DNA from: Shinella zoogloeoides
GTDB lineage: Bacteria; Pseudomonadota; Alphaproteobacteria; Rhizobiales; Rhizobiaceae
Reading direction: 5' to 3'
DNA: 64,000 nt
Assembly: GCF_033705735.1 (NCBI RefSeq)
Contig: NZ_CP131131.1
Span: forward strand, 992,001-1,056,000
Part shown: one piece after another, positions 56,686 through 64,000 of the stretch
How positions within the stretch are numbered: the stretch's first letter is position 1
Layout: each line of letters opens with the position of its first letter
Notes under the pieces: model-generated
Seen by the model: the letters and a program-made list of their open reading frames with translations, nothing else
Told to the model about the DNA's origin: nothing
The model's database searches: none
Position numbers and translations under genes: made by a program

Positions 56686-57747
56686 TCAGGTATTGATGAG
56701 GGCGATGCCGCGGTTCTTGAACTGCAGCGTGGCATCCGCCGCGGCGGGCAGGATGCGGTCGACGGCGTGGTCGACGATGAAGAGCGTTCCAACATCGGTC
56801 TCCACCTCGTATTCGACATGATCGCCGAGATAGGCCGAGTGCAGGATGCGGCCGGAAAGCCCCTCCCCGCGCCCTTCGGTGAGCGTCACCGAGCCCGGCC
56901 GCACGGCAAGGTTTGCCGCGCCGGGCTTTGCCCGCCCGGCCGGCACGCGATGCTCGAACCCGCCGACGCGGACCTTCGCCTCGTCGTTCTCGATGCCGAT
57001 CACCTCGCAGGCGATTACATTTGCCTCGCCCATGAAGTCGGCGATGAAGGACGAGGCGGGCGCCTCGTAGAGTTCGCGCGGGGCGCCTGACTGGGCAATC
57101 TCGCCGTCCTTCATGACGATGATGCGGTCCGAGACGGCGAGCGCCTCGTCCTGATCGTGCGTGACATAGACGGCGGTGAAGCCGAGGCGCTGCTGGAGTT
57201 CGCGGATATCCGTGCGCACCTTACGACGCAGGCGCGCGTCGAGGTTCGACAGGGGCTCGTCTAGGAGCAGCACCTGCGGCTCCAGCACCAGAGCGCGGGC
57301 GACGGCAACGCGCTGCTGCTGGCCGCCGGAAAGCTCGGCCGGCAGGCGGTGGCCCATGCCGGCGAGGCCGACGAGCGCCAGCCCTTCCTCCGCCCTTTCC
57401 CGCGCATCCCTGCGCGAGAGGCCGGAGGATTCCAGGCCATAGGCGACATTGTCGAGCGAGCTCATGTGCGGGAAAAGCGCATAGGACTGGAACACCATCG
57501 AGACGTCGCGCTCGTTGGCCGGCAGCATGGTGACGTCCTTGCCGCCGATGAGGATGCGCCCGGCGGTCGGATGCTCCAGGCCGGCGAGCATCCTGAGCGT
57601 CGTCGTCTTGCCGCAGCCGGAGGGGCCGAGGAGCGTGACAAGCGTGCCGGGCTCGATGGTGAGCGACAGGTCCGGGATCGCGGTGAAGGCGCCGAAGGTC
57701 TTCTTCACATTCTCGAAGGTGACGGAACCGGCTTTGGGATTGATCAT
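56686..57747 (-). CDS. ABC ATPase, AfuC/PotA class
   Basis: ATPase of 353 residues: Walker A GPSGCGKTT, Q-loop VFQSYALFPHMSSLDNVAYGL, signature LSGGQQQR, Walker B LLLDEPLSNLD, VTHDQDEALAVSD. The C-terminal ~110 residues form a TOBE domain (LAVRPGSVTL). This is the iron/polyamine/sugar-phosphate importer class. The start overlaps the permease stop by 4 bp (ATGA). Confidence 0.93.
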   Translation of the reverse strand: MINPKAGSVTFENVKKTFGAFTAIPDLSLTIEPGTLVTLLGPSGCGKTTTLRMLAGLEHPTAGRILIGGKDVTMLPANERDVSMVFQSYALFPHMSSLDNVAYGLESSGLSRRDARERAEEGLALVGLAGMGHRLPAELSGGQQQRVAVARALVLEPQVLLLDEPLSNLDARLRRKVRTDIRELQQRLGFTAVYVTHDQDEALAVSDRIIVMKDGEIAQSGAPRELYEAPASSFIADFMGEANVIACEVIGIENDEAKVRVGGFEHRVPAGRAKPGAANLAVRPGSVTLTEGRGEGLSGRILHSAYLGDHVEYEVETDVGTLFIVDHAVDRILPAAADATLQFKNRGIALINT

Positions 57748-59978
57748 GCGATTTTCTCCTGACGGGAGGACGAGGACGGGGTGAGACCGGCGACGCGGTT
57801 CTCGCGCCTGAGTCGCCGTTCACCCACGAGAAGCTGGAAGACGGCGATGACCGCGATCATCACGACGATCAGCATGGAGGAATAGGCGATCGCCACGCCG
57901 TATTCGCCGTTCTCGACGAGGCCGACGATGTAGGACGTCGCCATGTTGTATTCGGCGCTGACGAGGAAGATGACGGCGCTGATGGAGGTGATGGCGCGCA
58001 CGAAGGAATAGACGAGCGCGGCGGTGATGGCGGGGCGCAGCAGCGGTAGGATGACCTTGCGGATCGTGCGGAAGCTGCCGGCGCGCAGCGTCAGCGAGGC
58101 CTCGTCGAGGCTCTTGTCGAGCTGGCTCATCGCCGCGATGCCGCCGCGCACGCCGACCGGCATGTTGCGGAAGACGAAGCAGGCGATGAGGATCAGCGCC
58201 GAGCCCGTCATTTCCAGCGGCGGCAGGTTGAAGGCCATGATGTAGCTGACGCCGATGACCGTGCCGGGAATGGCGAAGCTCATCATCAGCGCGAATTCGA
58301 AGACGTTCCGCCCGGCGAACTTCTGGCGCACGATGATATAGGCCGTCAGCAGGCCCACCGCGGCGGTGAGCGGCGCGGAAAGAAGCGCGATCTCCATGGT
58401 CGTCCAGAACGAGTTCCAGGCGACGCCCGTCCAGGCGATGCCCCAGGCTGTGCCATTGCCGAAGGTGATCGAGAAGGCCTTGATGTAGTGGTCGAGCGTC
58501 AGCGAATTGTCGAGGCCCCAGGTCTTCACGAAACCGCCGACGAGGATCATGCCGTAGATGACCAGCGTAAACAGGCCCCACGGAATGACCACCGAATGGA
58601 CGGCGATGGAAAGCCCCTTCGGCAGGGCGATATGCGCCCCGCTGTCGCCCTTGCCGGTGACGGTGGCGAAATTCTTGCCGGAGAGCCAGACGCGCTGGGC
58701 CAGGAAGGCCGAGAGCGTGAAGAAGAGCAGCACCATGGCGAGCACGGCGGCGCGGGACGGATCGTTCTGCGAGCCGACGACGGCAAAGAAGATTTCCGTC
58801 GAGAGCACGCCATGGCTGCCGCCGAGCACCAGCGGGTTGCCGAAGTCGGCCATGCTCTCGATGAAGCCGATGAGGAAGGCATTGGCGAGGCCCGGCTTCA
58901 TCAGCGGCAGCGAGACGCGGTAGAAGGTGCGCCAGCGGTTGGCGCGCAACGTGGTCGATGCCTCCTCCATCGACGGGCTGACGCCCTCGACGACACCGAT
59001 CAGGACGAGGAAGGAGATCGGCGTGAAGGAAAGGACCTGCGCGATCCAGATGCCGGTGAGCCCGTAGAGCCAGCGGCCGGGCTCGATGCCGAGGAGGCTC
59101 GAAAGCCCCTGCGTGACCACGCCGGCGCGGCCGAAGAGCAGCGTCAGCGCAAGGCCGATGACGAAGGGCGGGGTGATGATCGGCAGGATCGTCAGAAGGC
59201 GCAGGCCCTTCTTGAAGGGAAACTGCGTGCGGGTGGCGACCAGCGCGAAGGCGAGGCCGAGCAGCGTGGAGCCGAGGCCCGTCATGATGGCGAGCCAGAG
59301 CGTGCGCCAGGCGACGCCGCATCGGCCCGCGCCGATGACGCAATTGAGGCTCCAGATGCTCGGATCCTGCAGGTTGCGGATGAAATTGTCGGGATTGAAC
59401 GAGCCGTCGAAATCCTGCACCGAGCCGATGAACATGCTGCCGATCGGATAGAAGACGAAGACCGCGACGAGGAAGACGAGCAGCGAGATCGAGCTGACGA
59501 CGAAGGCATCGCCCTTCATGACGCCCCGCTCGGCAAGGCCGAAGGAGAACATCAGGACGAAGGTGACGGCACTGAGCACCGCGCCCGCGCCCATCGAGGG
59601 CTGGCCGTCGGCAAGCGGGCCGAACAGGCTTTCGCTGATCGCCCACGTCCAGCCGGAAAAGCCGATGGCCAGCCCCTGGAGCGCGAGGAATAGTACGCCG
59701 ATCGCCCCCACCCAGGCCAGCACGGCGCCGCGGCGCATCGGGTCCGCCATGCCGCGCGCTGCACCGGCGATGAGAAGGAGCAGCACGACGGCCGCGAGCC
59801 ACAGGCGGCCATGCGCCGCGATCTGGACGAGACCGGGTGCGGCCTCGGTGGAAAGCGGGAAACCGGCCAGCCAGCCGAACCCGAAGAAGCCGTTCTCGAT
59901 GCGATACCAGGGCAGAAGGGTCAATGCGACCGCGCCCAGGATCAGGACGATGTCCAGCCTGCGATTGCCATTCGTCAT
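57744..59978 (-). CDS. Fused double-domain ABC permease, AfuB/FbpB class
   Basis: Permease of 744 residues with two BPD_transp_1 domains in one chain. The N-terminal half has three extra helices, then MEEASTTLRANRWRTFYRVSLPLMKPGLANAFLIGF as first EAA loop; the C-terminal half has LDEASLTLRAGSFRTIRKVILPLLRPAITAALVY as second. Full-length fused permeases are typical of FbpB/AfuB. Because both halves are in one protein, no second permease gene is needed. Confidence 0.93.
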   Translation of the reverse strand: MTNGNRRLDIVLILGAVALTLLPWYRIENGFFGFGWLAGFPLSTEAAPGLVQIAAHGRLWLAAVVLLLLIAGAARGMADPMRRGAVLAWVGAIGVLFLALQGLAIGFSGWTWAISESLFGPLADGQPSMGAGAVLSAVTFVLMFSFGLAERGVMKGDAFVVSSISLLVFLVAVFVFYPIGSMFIGSVQDFDGSFNPDNFIRNLQDPSIWSLNCVIGAGRCGVAWRTLWLAIMTGLGSTLLGLAFALVATRTQFPFKKGLRLLTILPIITPPFVIGLALTLLFGRAGVVTQGLSSLLGIEPGRWLYGLTGIWIAQVLSFTPISFLVLIGVVEGVSPSMEEASTTLRANRWRTFYRVSLPLMKPGLANAFLIGFIESMADFGNPLVLGGSHGVLSTEIFFAVVGSQNDPSRAAVLAMVLLFFTLSAFLAQRVWLSGKNFATVTGKGDSGAHIALPKGLSIAVHSVVIPWGLFTLVIYGMILVGGFVKTWGLDNSLTLDHYIKAFSITFGNGTAWGIAWTGVAWNSFWTTMEIALLSAPLTAAVGLLTAYIIVRQKFAGRNVFEFALMMSFAIPGTVIGVSYIMAFNLPPLEMTGSALILIACFVFRNMPVGVRGGIAAMSQLDKSLDEASLTLRAGSFRTIRKVILPLLRPAITAALVYSFVRAITSISAVIFLVSAEYNMATSYIVGLVENGEYGVAIAYSSMLIVVMIAVIAVFQLLVGERRLRRENRVAGLTPSSSSRQEKIA

Positions 59979-60047
59979 GGCCGACCTCGCTGTCTTTGAT
60001 TATGGGAAGGCGGCGCCCGGAGGAGACGGGCGCCGCCACTCAGGACA

Positions 60048-61076
60048 TCAGTTGGCGGCAGCGCCGACTTCGCGGTCCCAACGTTCCAGCAGTTCCTTGC
60101 GCTTTGCCGGGTCGCCGTAAGTCTTGAAGTCGTAGTTGATCAGCTTGATGTCCTCGAACTTCGGCGCTTCCTTCGGAATCTCCGCATTCTTGTTGGAGGG
60201 AAGCTGGAAGGACTTGGCATCCTTCATGCGCGACTGGACTTCCGGGGTCAGCGCCCAGTCGTACCAGATCTTCGCATTGTCGAGGTTGCGCGCGCCCTTG
60301 ATGATCGACATGGAGCCGATCTCGTAGCCGGTGCCTTCGCAGGGCGTGACCGAGGTGACCGGGAAGCCTTCGGCGATCTGTGCCACGGCGTCGTGCACGA
60401 AGACGATGCCGAGCGCCGTTTCGCCGCGCGCCGCCGCCTTGACCGGCGCGGAGCCGGACTTGGTGTATTGCGAGATGTTCTCGTTCAGCTTCTTCAGGTA
60501 GTCGAAGGCCTGGTCCTCGCCCATGATCTGCACGAGGGAGGCGAGCGCCGTATAGGCCGTGCCCGAGGAGTTCGGGTTGGCGATCTGGATCTCGCCCTTC
60601 AGTTCGGGCGCCAGGAGGTCGGCCCAGCACTTCGGCTCCTTGAAGCCCTTCGACTTGAAGATGTCGTTGTTGTAGCCCCAGCCGAGCGCGCCGGCATAGA
60701 CGCCGACCGTGCGGTAGCCCGAGCTTTCCGCCTGGCTCTTGGCCCAGTCGTTGAGCTCGTCGAGCTTGGGCGACTTGTATTCCAGCGTCAGGCCTTCGGA
60801 AGCGGCCTGCAGGTGCGGGTCGCCCGTGCCGGCCCACCAGATGTCGGTCTTCGGGTTGCGGGCTTCCGCGCGGACCTTCGCATAGGTCTCGCCGGAGGAC
60901 AGGCGAACCATGTTCACCTTGATGTCGCTGTGCGCCTTCTCGAAATCGCCCTTCATCTGCTCGCAGATGACGACGTCGGCCGAGCAGATGAGGTTGAGCT
61001 CGCCGGCAGCCTTCGCCGGCAGGGCGGCAAGCGCCGTTCCGGCGAAGAGCATGAGGGAAAGGGTCTTCATTTTCAT
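60048..61076 (-). CDS. AfuA-like binding protein, copy 1
   Basis: Periplasmic binding protein of 342 residues. Signal peptide MKMKTLSLMLFAGTALAALPAKA; mature part begins AGELNLICSADVVICEQMKG. Motifs: TDIWWAGTGDPHLQAA, GALGWGYNNDIF, NPNSSGTAYTAL, VHDAVAQ and TPCEGTGYEIG. The pattern is that of AfuA, a hexose-phosphate binder. GGAGG precedes ATG. About half of residues match the neighbouring copy by eye. It lies 69 bp before the permease. Confidence 0.87.
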   Translation of the reverse strand: MKMKTLSLMLFAGTALAALPAKAAGELNLICSADVVICEQMKGDFEKAHSDIKVNMVRLSSGETYAKVRAEARNPKTDIWWAGTGDPHLQAASEGLTLEYKSPKLDELNDWAKSQAESSGYRTVGVYAGALGWGYNNDIFKSKGFKEPKCWADLLAPELKGEIQIANPNSSGTAYTALASLVQIMGEDQAFDYLKKLNENISQYTKSGSAPVKAAARGETALGIVFVHDAVAQIAEGFPVTSVTPCEGTGYEIGSMSIIKGARNLDNAKIWYDWALTPEVQSRMKDAKSFQLPSNKNAEIPKEAPKFEDIKLINYDFKTYGDPAKRKELLERWDREVGAAAN

Positions 61077-61195
61077 TGGGCATCCTCCTGTTGCCTGGTC
61101 ATGAATTCGGCTGCGAACGGCGCACGAGGGGGCCATCGGCCTGCCCGCGAGGGCGGCGCGTCCGCGGTTTTCTTAAGTCTTTCGTGAAAGCTCGC

Positions 61196-62218
61196 TCAGT
61201 TCGTCGCGGCGATCTCCGCGTCGAACCTTTCGAGCAGCCGACTTCGCTCTTCCGGCGAGCCGAAGGTCGCGAAGTCGTAATCCACCATCTTGATCATCGA
61301 GATATCCGGCGCTGCCAGCGGCAGGGTCGATTTCGCATTGGACGGCACCTGGTTCTGGCCGGATGCCGCGCCGGTGCCCTGCCCTTCCGGGCTGAGCGCG
61401 AAGTCGACGAAGCGCCTTGCCTCCTCCGGGTGCCGCGCGCCCTTGACGATGCTGACCGCGCCGATCTCGTAGCCGGTGCCCTCGCAGGGCGCGACGATCA
61501 CCAGCGGATAGCCCGCCTGCTTCTGGGTGACGGCGTCGTGCATGAAGGAGATGCCGATCAGCGTCTCGCCACGCGCCGCCGCCTTGACCGGCGCGGAGCC
61601 GGCGCTCGTATAGCGCCCGATATTGCGGTTGAGCGCCGCCATGAAGCGGAACGCCTCGTCCTCGCCGAAGAGCTGCACCAGCGTCGCGAGCGTCGTGAAG
61701 GCCGTGCCGGAGGAGTTCGGATTGCCGCTCTCGATGCGCCCGCGATAGGAAATGTCGGCAAGGTCCTTCCAGCAGGCCGGCGCGGGCAGCTTCAGCTGGC
61801 GCAGGAGGTCGGCATTGTAGGCAAAGCCGAGCGCTCCGGCATAGATGCCCGCCGAGCGCCCGCCCGACATGGCGAAGAAATTCTGCGCCCAGGGCAGCAT
61901 GTCGCGTTCATGCGCCGGGCGATAGGGTTCGAGAAGGTCTTCCGACCCGCCCTGGAGATGCGTGTCGCCCGTGCCGCCCCACCAGACGTCGACCGTCGGG
62001 GCGGCCTTCTCGGCGCGGATCTGGTTGAGAATGTCGCCGGTGCTCTTGCGGGTCATCGAGATTTCGAGGCCGGACTTCGCCTCGTACGCCTTCTTCATCG
62101 CCGCGCACCAGTCCTCGTCGACGCCGCACAGAACGGTGAGCGCCGGGGCTGTCATGCCGGTCGTGACGCTGCATAGCCACAGGGCCATGCCCGCGCCGAA
62201 AGCGGTGATGCCTTTCAC
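61196..62218 (-). CDS. AfuA-like binding protein, copy 2
   Basis: Paralogue of 340 residues. GTG start at 62218 with GGGAGGAA upstream; the signal peptide KGITAFGAGMALWLCSVTTGMTA follows. Shared motifs: STGDILNQIRAEK, VDVWWGGTGDTHLQGG, NPNSSGTAFTTL, FMHDAVTQ and APCEGTGYEIG. The STG..AEK..D(I/V)W.GGT..LLEPY pattern is close to AfuA itself. First gene of the operon and nearest to the divergent two-component genes, so it may be either an alternative ligand adaptor or a sensing partner. Confidence 0.87.
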   Translation of the reverse strand: MKGITAFGAGMALWLCSVTTGMTAPALTVLCGVDEDWCAAMKKAYEAKSGLEISMTRKSTGDILNQIRAEKAAPTVDVWWGGTGDTHLQGGSEDLLEPYRPAHERDMLPWAQNFFAMSGGRSAGIYAGALGFAYNADLLRQLKLPAPACWKDLADISYRGRIESGNPNSSGTAFTTLATLVQLFGEDEAFRFMAALNRNIGRYTSAGSAPVKAAARGETLIGISFMHDAVTQKQAGYPLVIVAPCEGTGYEIGAVSIVKGARHPEEARRFVDFALSPEGQGTGAASGQNQVPSNAKSTLPLAAPDISMIKMVDYDFATFGSPEERSRLLERFDAEIAATN

Positions 62219-62301
62219 GATTTCCTCCCATTTGGAACGTCGCCGTCCCAATCTCCGCAGTCAGGATGTCACATTCCCCGCCTGCCGCAATCGAAGAATG
62301 G

Positions 62302-62359
62302 TTACCGTTCTTACAGCCCGGGGCGGCCGCCGCATGGCAAAAATTACAAAGATTACAAA
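62302..62359. promoter_or_regulatory. TTAC repeat pairs between binding protein and response regulator
   Basis: TTAC occurs at 62302, 62311, 62345 and 62354, so two pairs each 9 bp apart; the second pair is ATTACAA-AG-ATTACAA. They lie in the 218-bp divergent promoter region and look like tandem sites for an OmpR-type dimer. Confidence 0.4.
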
Positions 62360-62436
62360 TGTGATAAATCCGCATAACACGAGCTGCTTTGAACATTCGA
62401 CAAGCGCCGCCTATGATGCGGGCGGGAGGACGTGCA

Positions 62437-63177
62437 GTGCTGATCGAGCGGATTCGAATTCTGATCGTCGAGGACGATCCGGACATGGCGGAGCTTGTTT
62501 CCGACCTCGTGGAGGCGGAAGGCTGGACGCCGCTTATCGCCCCGTCGGCCGAAGCGGCCGCGGCCGTGCTCGCGCATGAGACCGTGCATCTCGTGCTCGT
62601 CGACCATAACCTTCCCGGCACCTCCGGGCGCACCTTCGCCCAGCGCCTGCGCGCGCAGACCAATATCGGCATCGTCATGGTGACGGCCGCCGGCAGCGCA
62701 GCGGATCGCGTGCTGGGGCTGGAAACGGCGGCGGACGACTATGTCGTCAAGCCCTTCGAACCGATCGAGCTCACCGCCCGCATCAAGGCGGTGCTGCGCC
62801 GGACGATACCGTCGCTGAAGCCGGAGCGCGACGGCGAGCGCGAGCCGGAGCCCGCTTCGCTCAAGCTCGGCGACTGGTCGGTGGACTTGAAGAATCGCCG
62901 CGCCGTCTGCCTCTCCGATCCGGGCAAATCGCTGACCAGCGCGGAATTCACCCTCCTCGAAATCCTCGCCGAGACACCGAACATGCCGGTCAGCCGCGCG
63001 CATATCCTCGACAGGCTCGGCGCGGAGAGCGACCGCTATATCGACCGCAACGTCGATGTCCTCGTGCTTCGGCTGCGGCGCAAGATCGAGCGCAACCCGG
63101 ACCTGCCGCGCCATATCAAGACGCGGCGCGGCAAGGGATACGTTCTCGACACGGACGACGGCGAGCCCGCCCCGTGA
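62437..63177 (+). CDS. OmpR-family response regulator
   Basis: Regulator of 246 residues: receiver domain (ILIVEDDPDMAELV acidic pair; VLVDHNLPG phospho-Asp; VVKPFEP Lys) and OmpR-type winged helix (LTSAEFTLLEILAETPNMPVSRAHIL; RNVDVLVLRLRRKIE; RRGKGYVL). GTG at 62437 is chosen because GGGAGG lies seven bases before; ATG at 62413 is in frame upstream. It overlaps the sensor gene by 4 bp (GTGA). Divergent from the AfuA-like operon, its probable target. Confidence 0.92.
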   Translation: MLIERIRILIVEDDPDMAELVSDLVEAEGWTPLIAPSAEAAAAVLAHETVHLVLVDHNLPGTSGRTFAQRLRAQTNIGIVMVTAAGSAADRVLGLETAADDYVVKPFEPIELTARIKAVLRRTIPSLKPERDGEREPEPASLKLGDWSVDLKNRRAVCLSDPGKSLTSAEFTLLEILAETPNMPVSRAHILDRLGAESDRYIDRNVDVLVLRLRRKIERNPDLPRHIKTRRGKGYVLDTDDGEPAP

Positions 63178-64000
63178 TCAGCCGCCCCTTCCTTTCGTCG
63201 ATCGCCTTCCGTCTGCCGTTTGCGATCGTCTTCATCTGCGTGCTGGTCTTCAGCCTCGCGACCATCGCCGTCTACGGCCTGCAGCGGGCGCGGGAAGAGA
63301 TGGCTGCCTACGGGCTCCAGGCCTTTTCCAGCCTCGCCAAGGCCTCCCTCGTTTCCCGCCAGGTCTCGGACCTCGTGTCGAGCGCCCCGTTCCTGATGAA
63401 CGCGACGTCGCCCTACCGCGTCTCCAGCGAAAGCCGCTCGGTGGTCGGGCAGGTCGATGTGTTGCTGCGCGCCATGCAGCCGGAAAGCGGCGAGAAGGCG
63501 GTCAAGGGCTTTGCCAGCGCCCGGATCGTCGAACTGCTGGAGACCATCCGCAACCAGACGACGACGCTTGCCGCCGATGCCGATTCCGCCCAGCAGCACA
63601 AGGCGGAAGCCGCTGCGGCGCTCGGCGAGATCGCGACCGGGCGCGGCATCGCCGATGCGGATTTCCGCCGCCGGCTGAACGGCATCGTGCAGTCGGCCTC
63701 CAATTCCGACAGCCTCTTCCAGCTCGGCGAACTGCGCCGCCGCTATGTGGCGGAAACCACGCCGCGCCTCGAGCGCGCGGCGCCGGATGTCCGCGTTTCC
63801 GCCGCCGAGCTCGCCCCCTACGAACGGGTCTTTGAGGCACAGACCCAGTACCTGCTCGAAATGTTCTCGATCCGCGCGGCCGTCGCGCGGCTGCATGTCG
63901 TCTCGCGCGACCTGTCGCATGCCACGGAAACGCAGAGCGAGGCCGTCGCCCGTGGACTGAACGACGACCTGCTCACCACCTCCGACGTGCTGAGCCGGCT
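63174..64000 (+). CDS. Sensor histidine kinase, 3' end outside window
   Basis: An open frame from GTG 63174 (overlapping the regulator stop) to the window end, 275 codons, without stop. Helix 1 is LPFAIVFICVLVFSLATIAVYGL; then a largely helical periplasmic sensor with coiled-coil character (KAEAAAALGEIATGRGI, LGELRRRYVAETTPRLERA) similar in style to TorS-type four-helix sensors. The kinase core is not in the window; identity rests on membrane topology and the preceding response regulator. Confidence 0.8.
   Translation, partial: MISRPFLSSIAFRLPFAIVFICVLVFSLATIAVYGLQRAREEMAAYGLQAFSSLAKASLVSRQVSDLVSSAPFLMNATSPYRVSSESRSVVGQVDVLLRAMQPESGEKAVKGFASARIVELLETIRNQTTTLAADADSAQQHKAEAAAALGEIATGRGIADADFRRRLNGIVQSASNSDSLFQLGELRRRYVAETTPRLERAAPDVRVSAAELAPYERVFEAQTQYLLEMFSIRAAVARLHVVSRDLSHATETQSEAVARGLNDDLLTTSDVLSR

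Overview
The window reads as a stretch of a high-GC alphaproteobacterial chromosome, most likely from the order Hyphomicrobiales and probably the family Rhizobiaceae (Sinorhizobium/Ensifer, Rhizobium or Shinella type). The evidence is the protein style and gene neighbourhoods (Lrp next to alr-dadA, soxBDAG, an FrcA-type short sugar ABC ATPase) and three intergenic palindromic repeats of the kind scattered through rhizobial genomes. The species cannot be fixed from the sequence alone. No tRNA, rRNA, insertion sequence, prophage or CRISPR array was seen.

Layout. 1-5.0 kb: 3' part of ftsK, class II fructose-bisphosphate aldolase, and an L-lactate dehydrogenase-type flavoprotein. 5.0-10.0 kb (minus): an operon of class III aminotransferase, glutamine-synthetase-like ligase and histone-deacetylase-fold amidohydrolase behind an AraC regulator, best read as catabolism of acetylated polyamines or amines. 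10.1-13.5 kb: an unusual two-winged-helix protein, a DUF3307 membrane protein, an AGE-family sugar epimerase and a small membrane protein. 13.6-20.5 kb: a LacI regulator diverging from a ribitol-type operon (ABC transporter, ribitol dehydrogenase, FGGY kinase). 20.7-26.3 kb: a GntR regulator, nanE, nanK and an ABC importer without its own ATPase, for ManNAc or a related amino sugar. 26.3-30.7 kb: alkaline phosphatase with a candidate PHO box, then a three-gene MacB-like ABC system whose permease carries a histidine-rich loop.

30.9-35.6 kb holds the most unusual system: a 1346-residue single-module peptide synthetase with the domain order of epsilon-poly-L-lysine synthetase (adenylation, carrier, then six membrane helices around three soluble domains), translationally coupled to its own phosphopantetheinyl transferase. 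The hand-read adenylation pocket has the Asp/Glu pair expected for a basic amino acid. This points to a membrane-bound maker of a cationic isopeptide polymer or short oligomer.

35.6-42.0 kb: a VTT/DedA-type membrane protein, an aromatic-amino-acid-type decarboxylase, Lrp, alanine racemase and D-amino-acid dehydrogenase, and an orphan branched-chain amino acid binding protein. 42.1-53.1 kb (minus): soxBDAG sarcosine oxidase, a TetR regulator and a five-gene peptide-type ABC transporter. 53.4-54.0 kb: a TerC-family protein with a structured leader. 54.2-64.0 kb: an AfuABC-like ABC operon with two paralogous binding proteins and two cytoplasmic phosphatases, probably for a phosphorylated sugar or polyol, diverging from an OmpR-type two-component system whose sensor gene runs off the end of the window.
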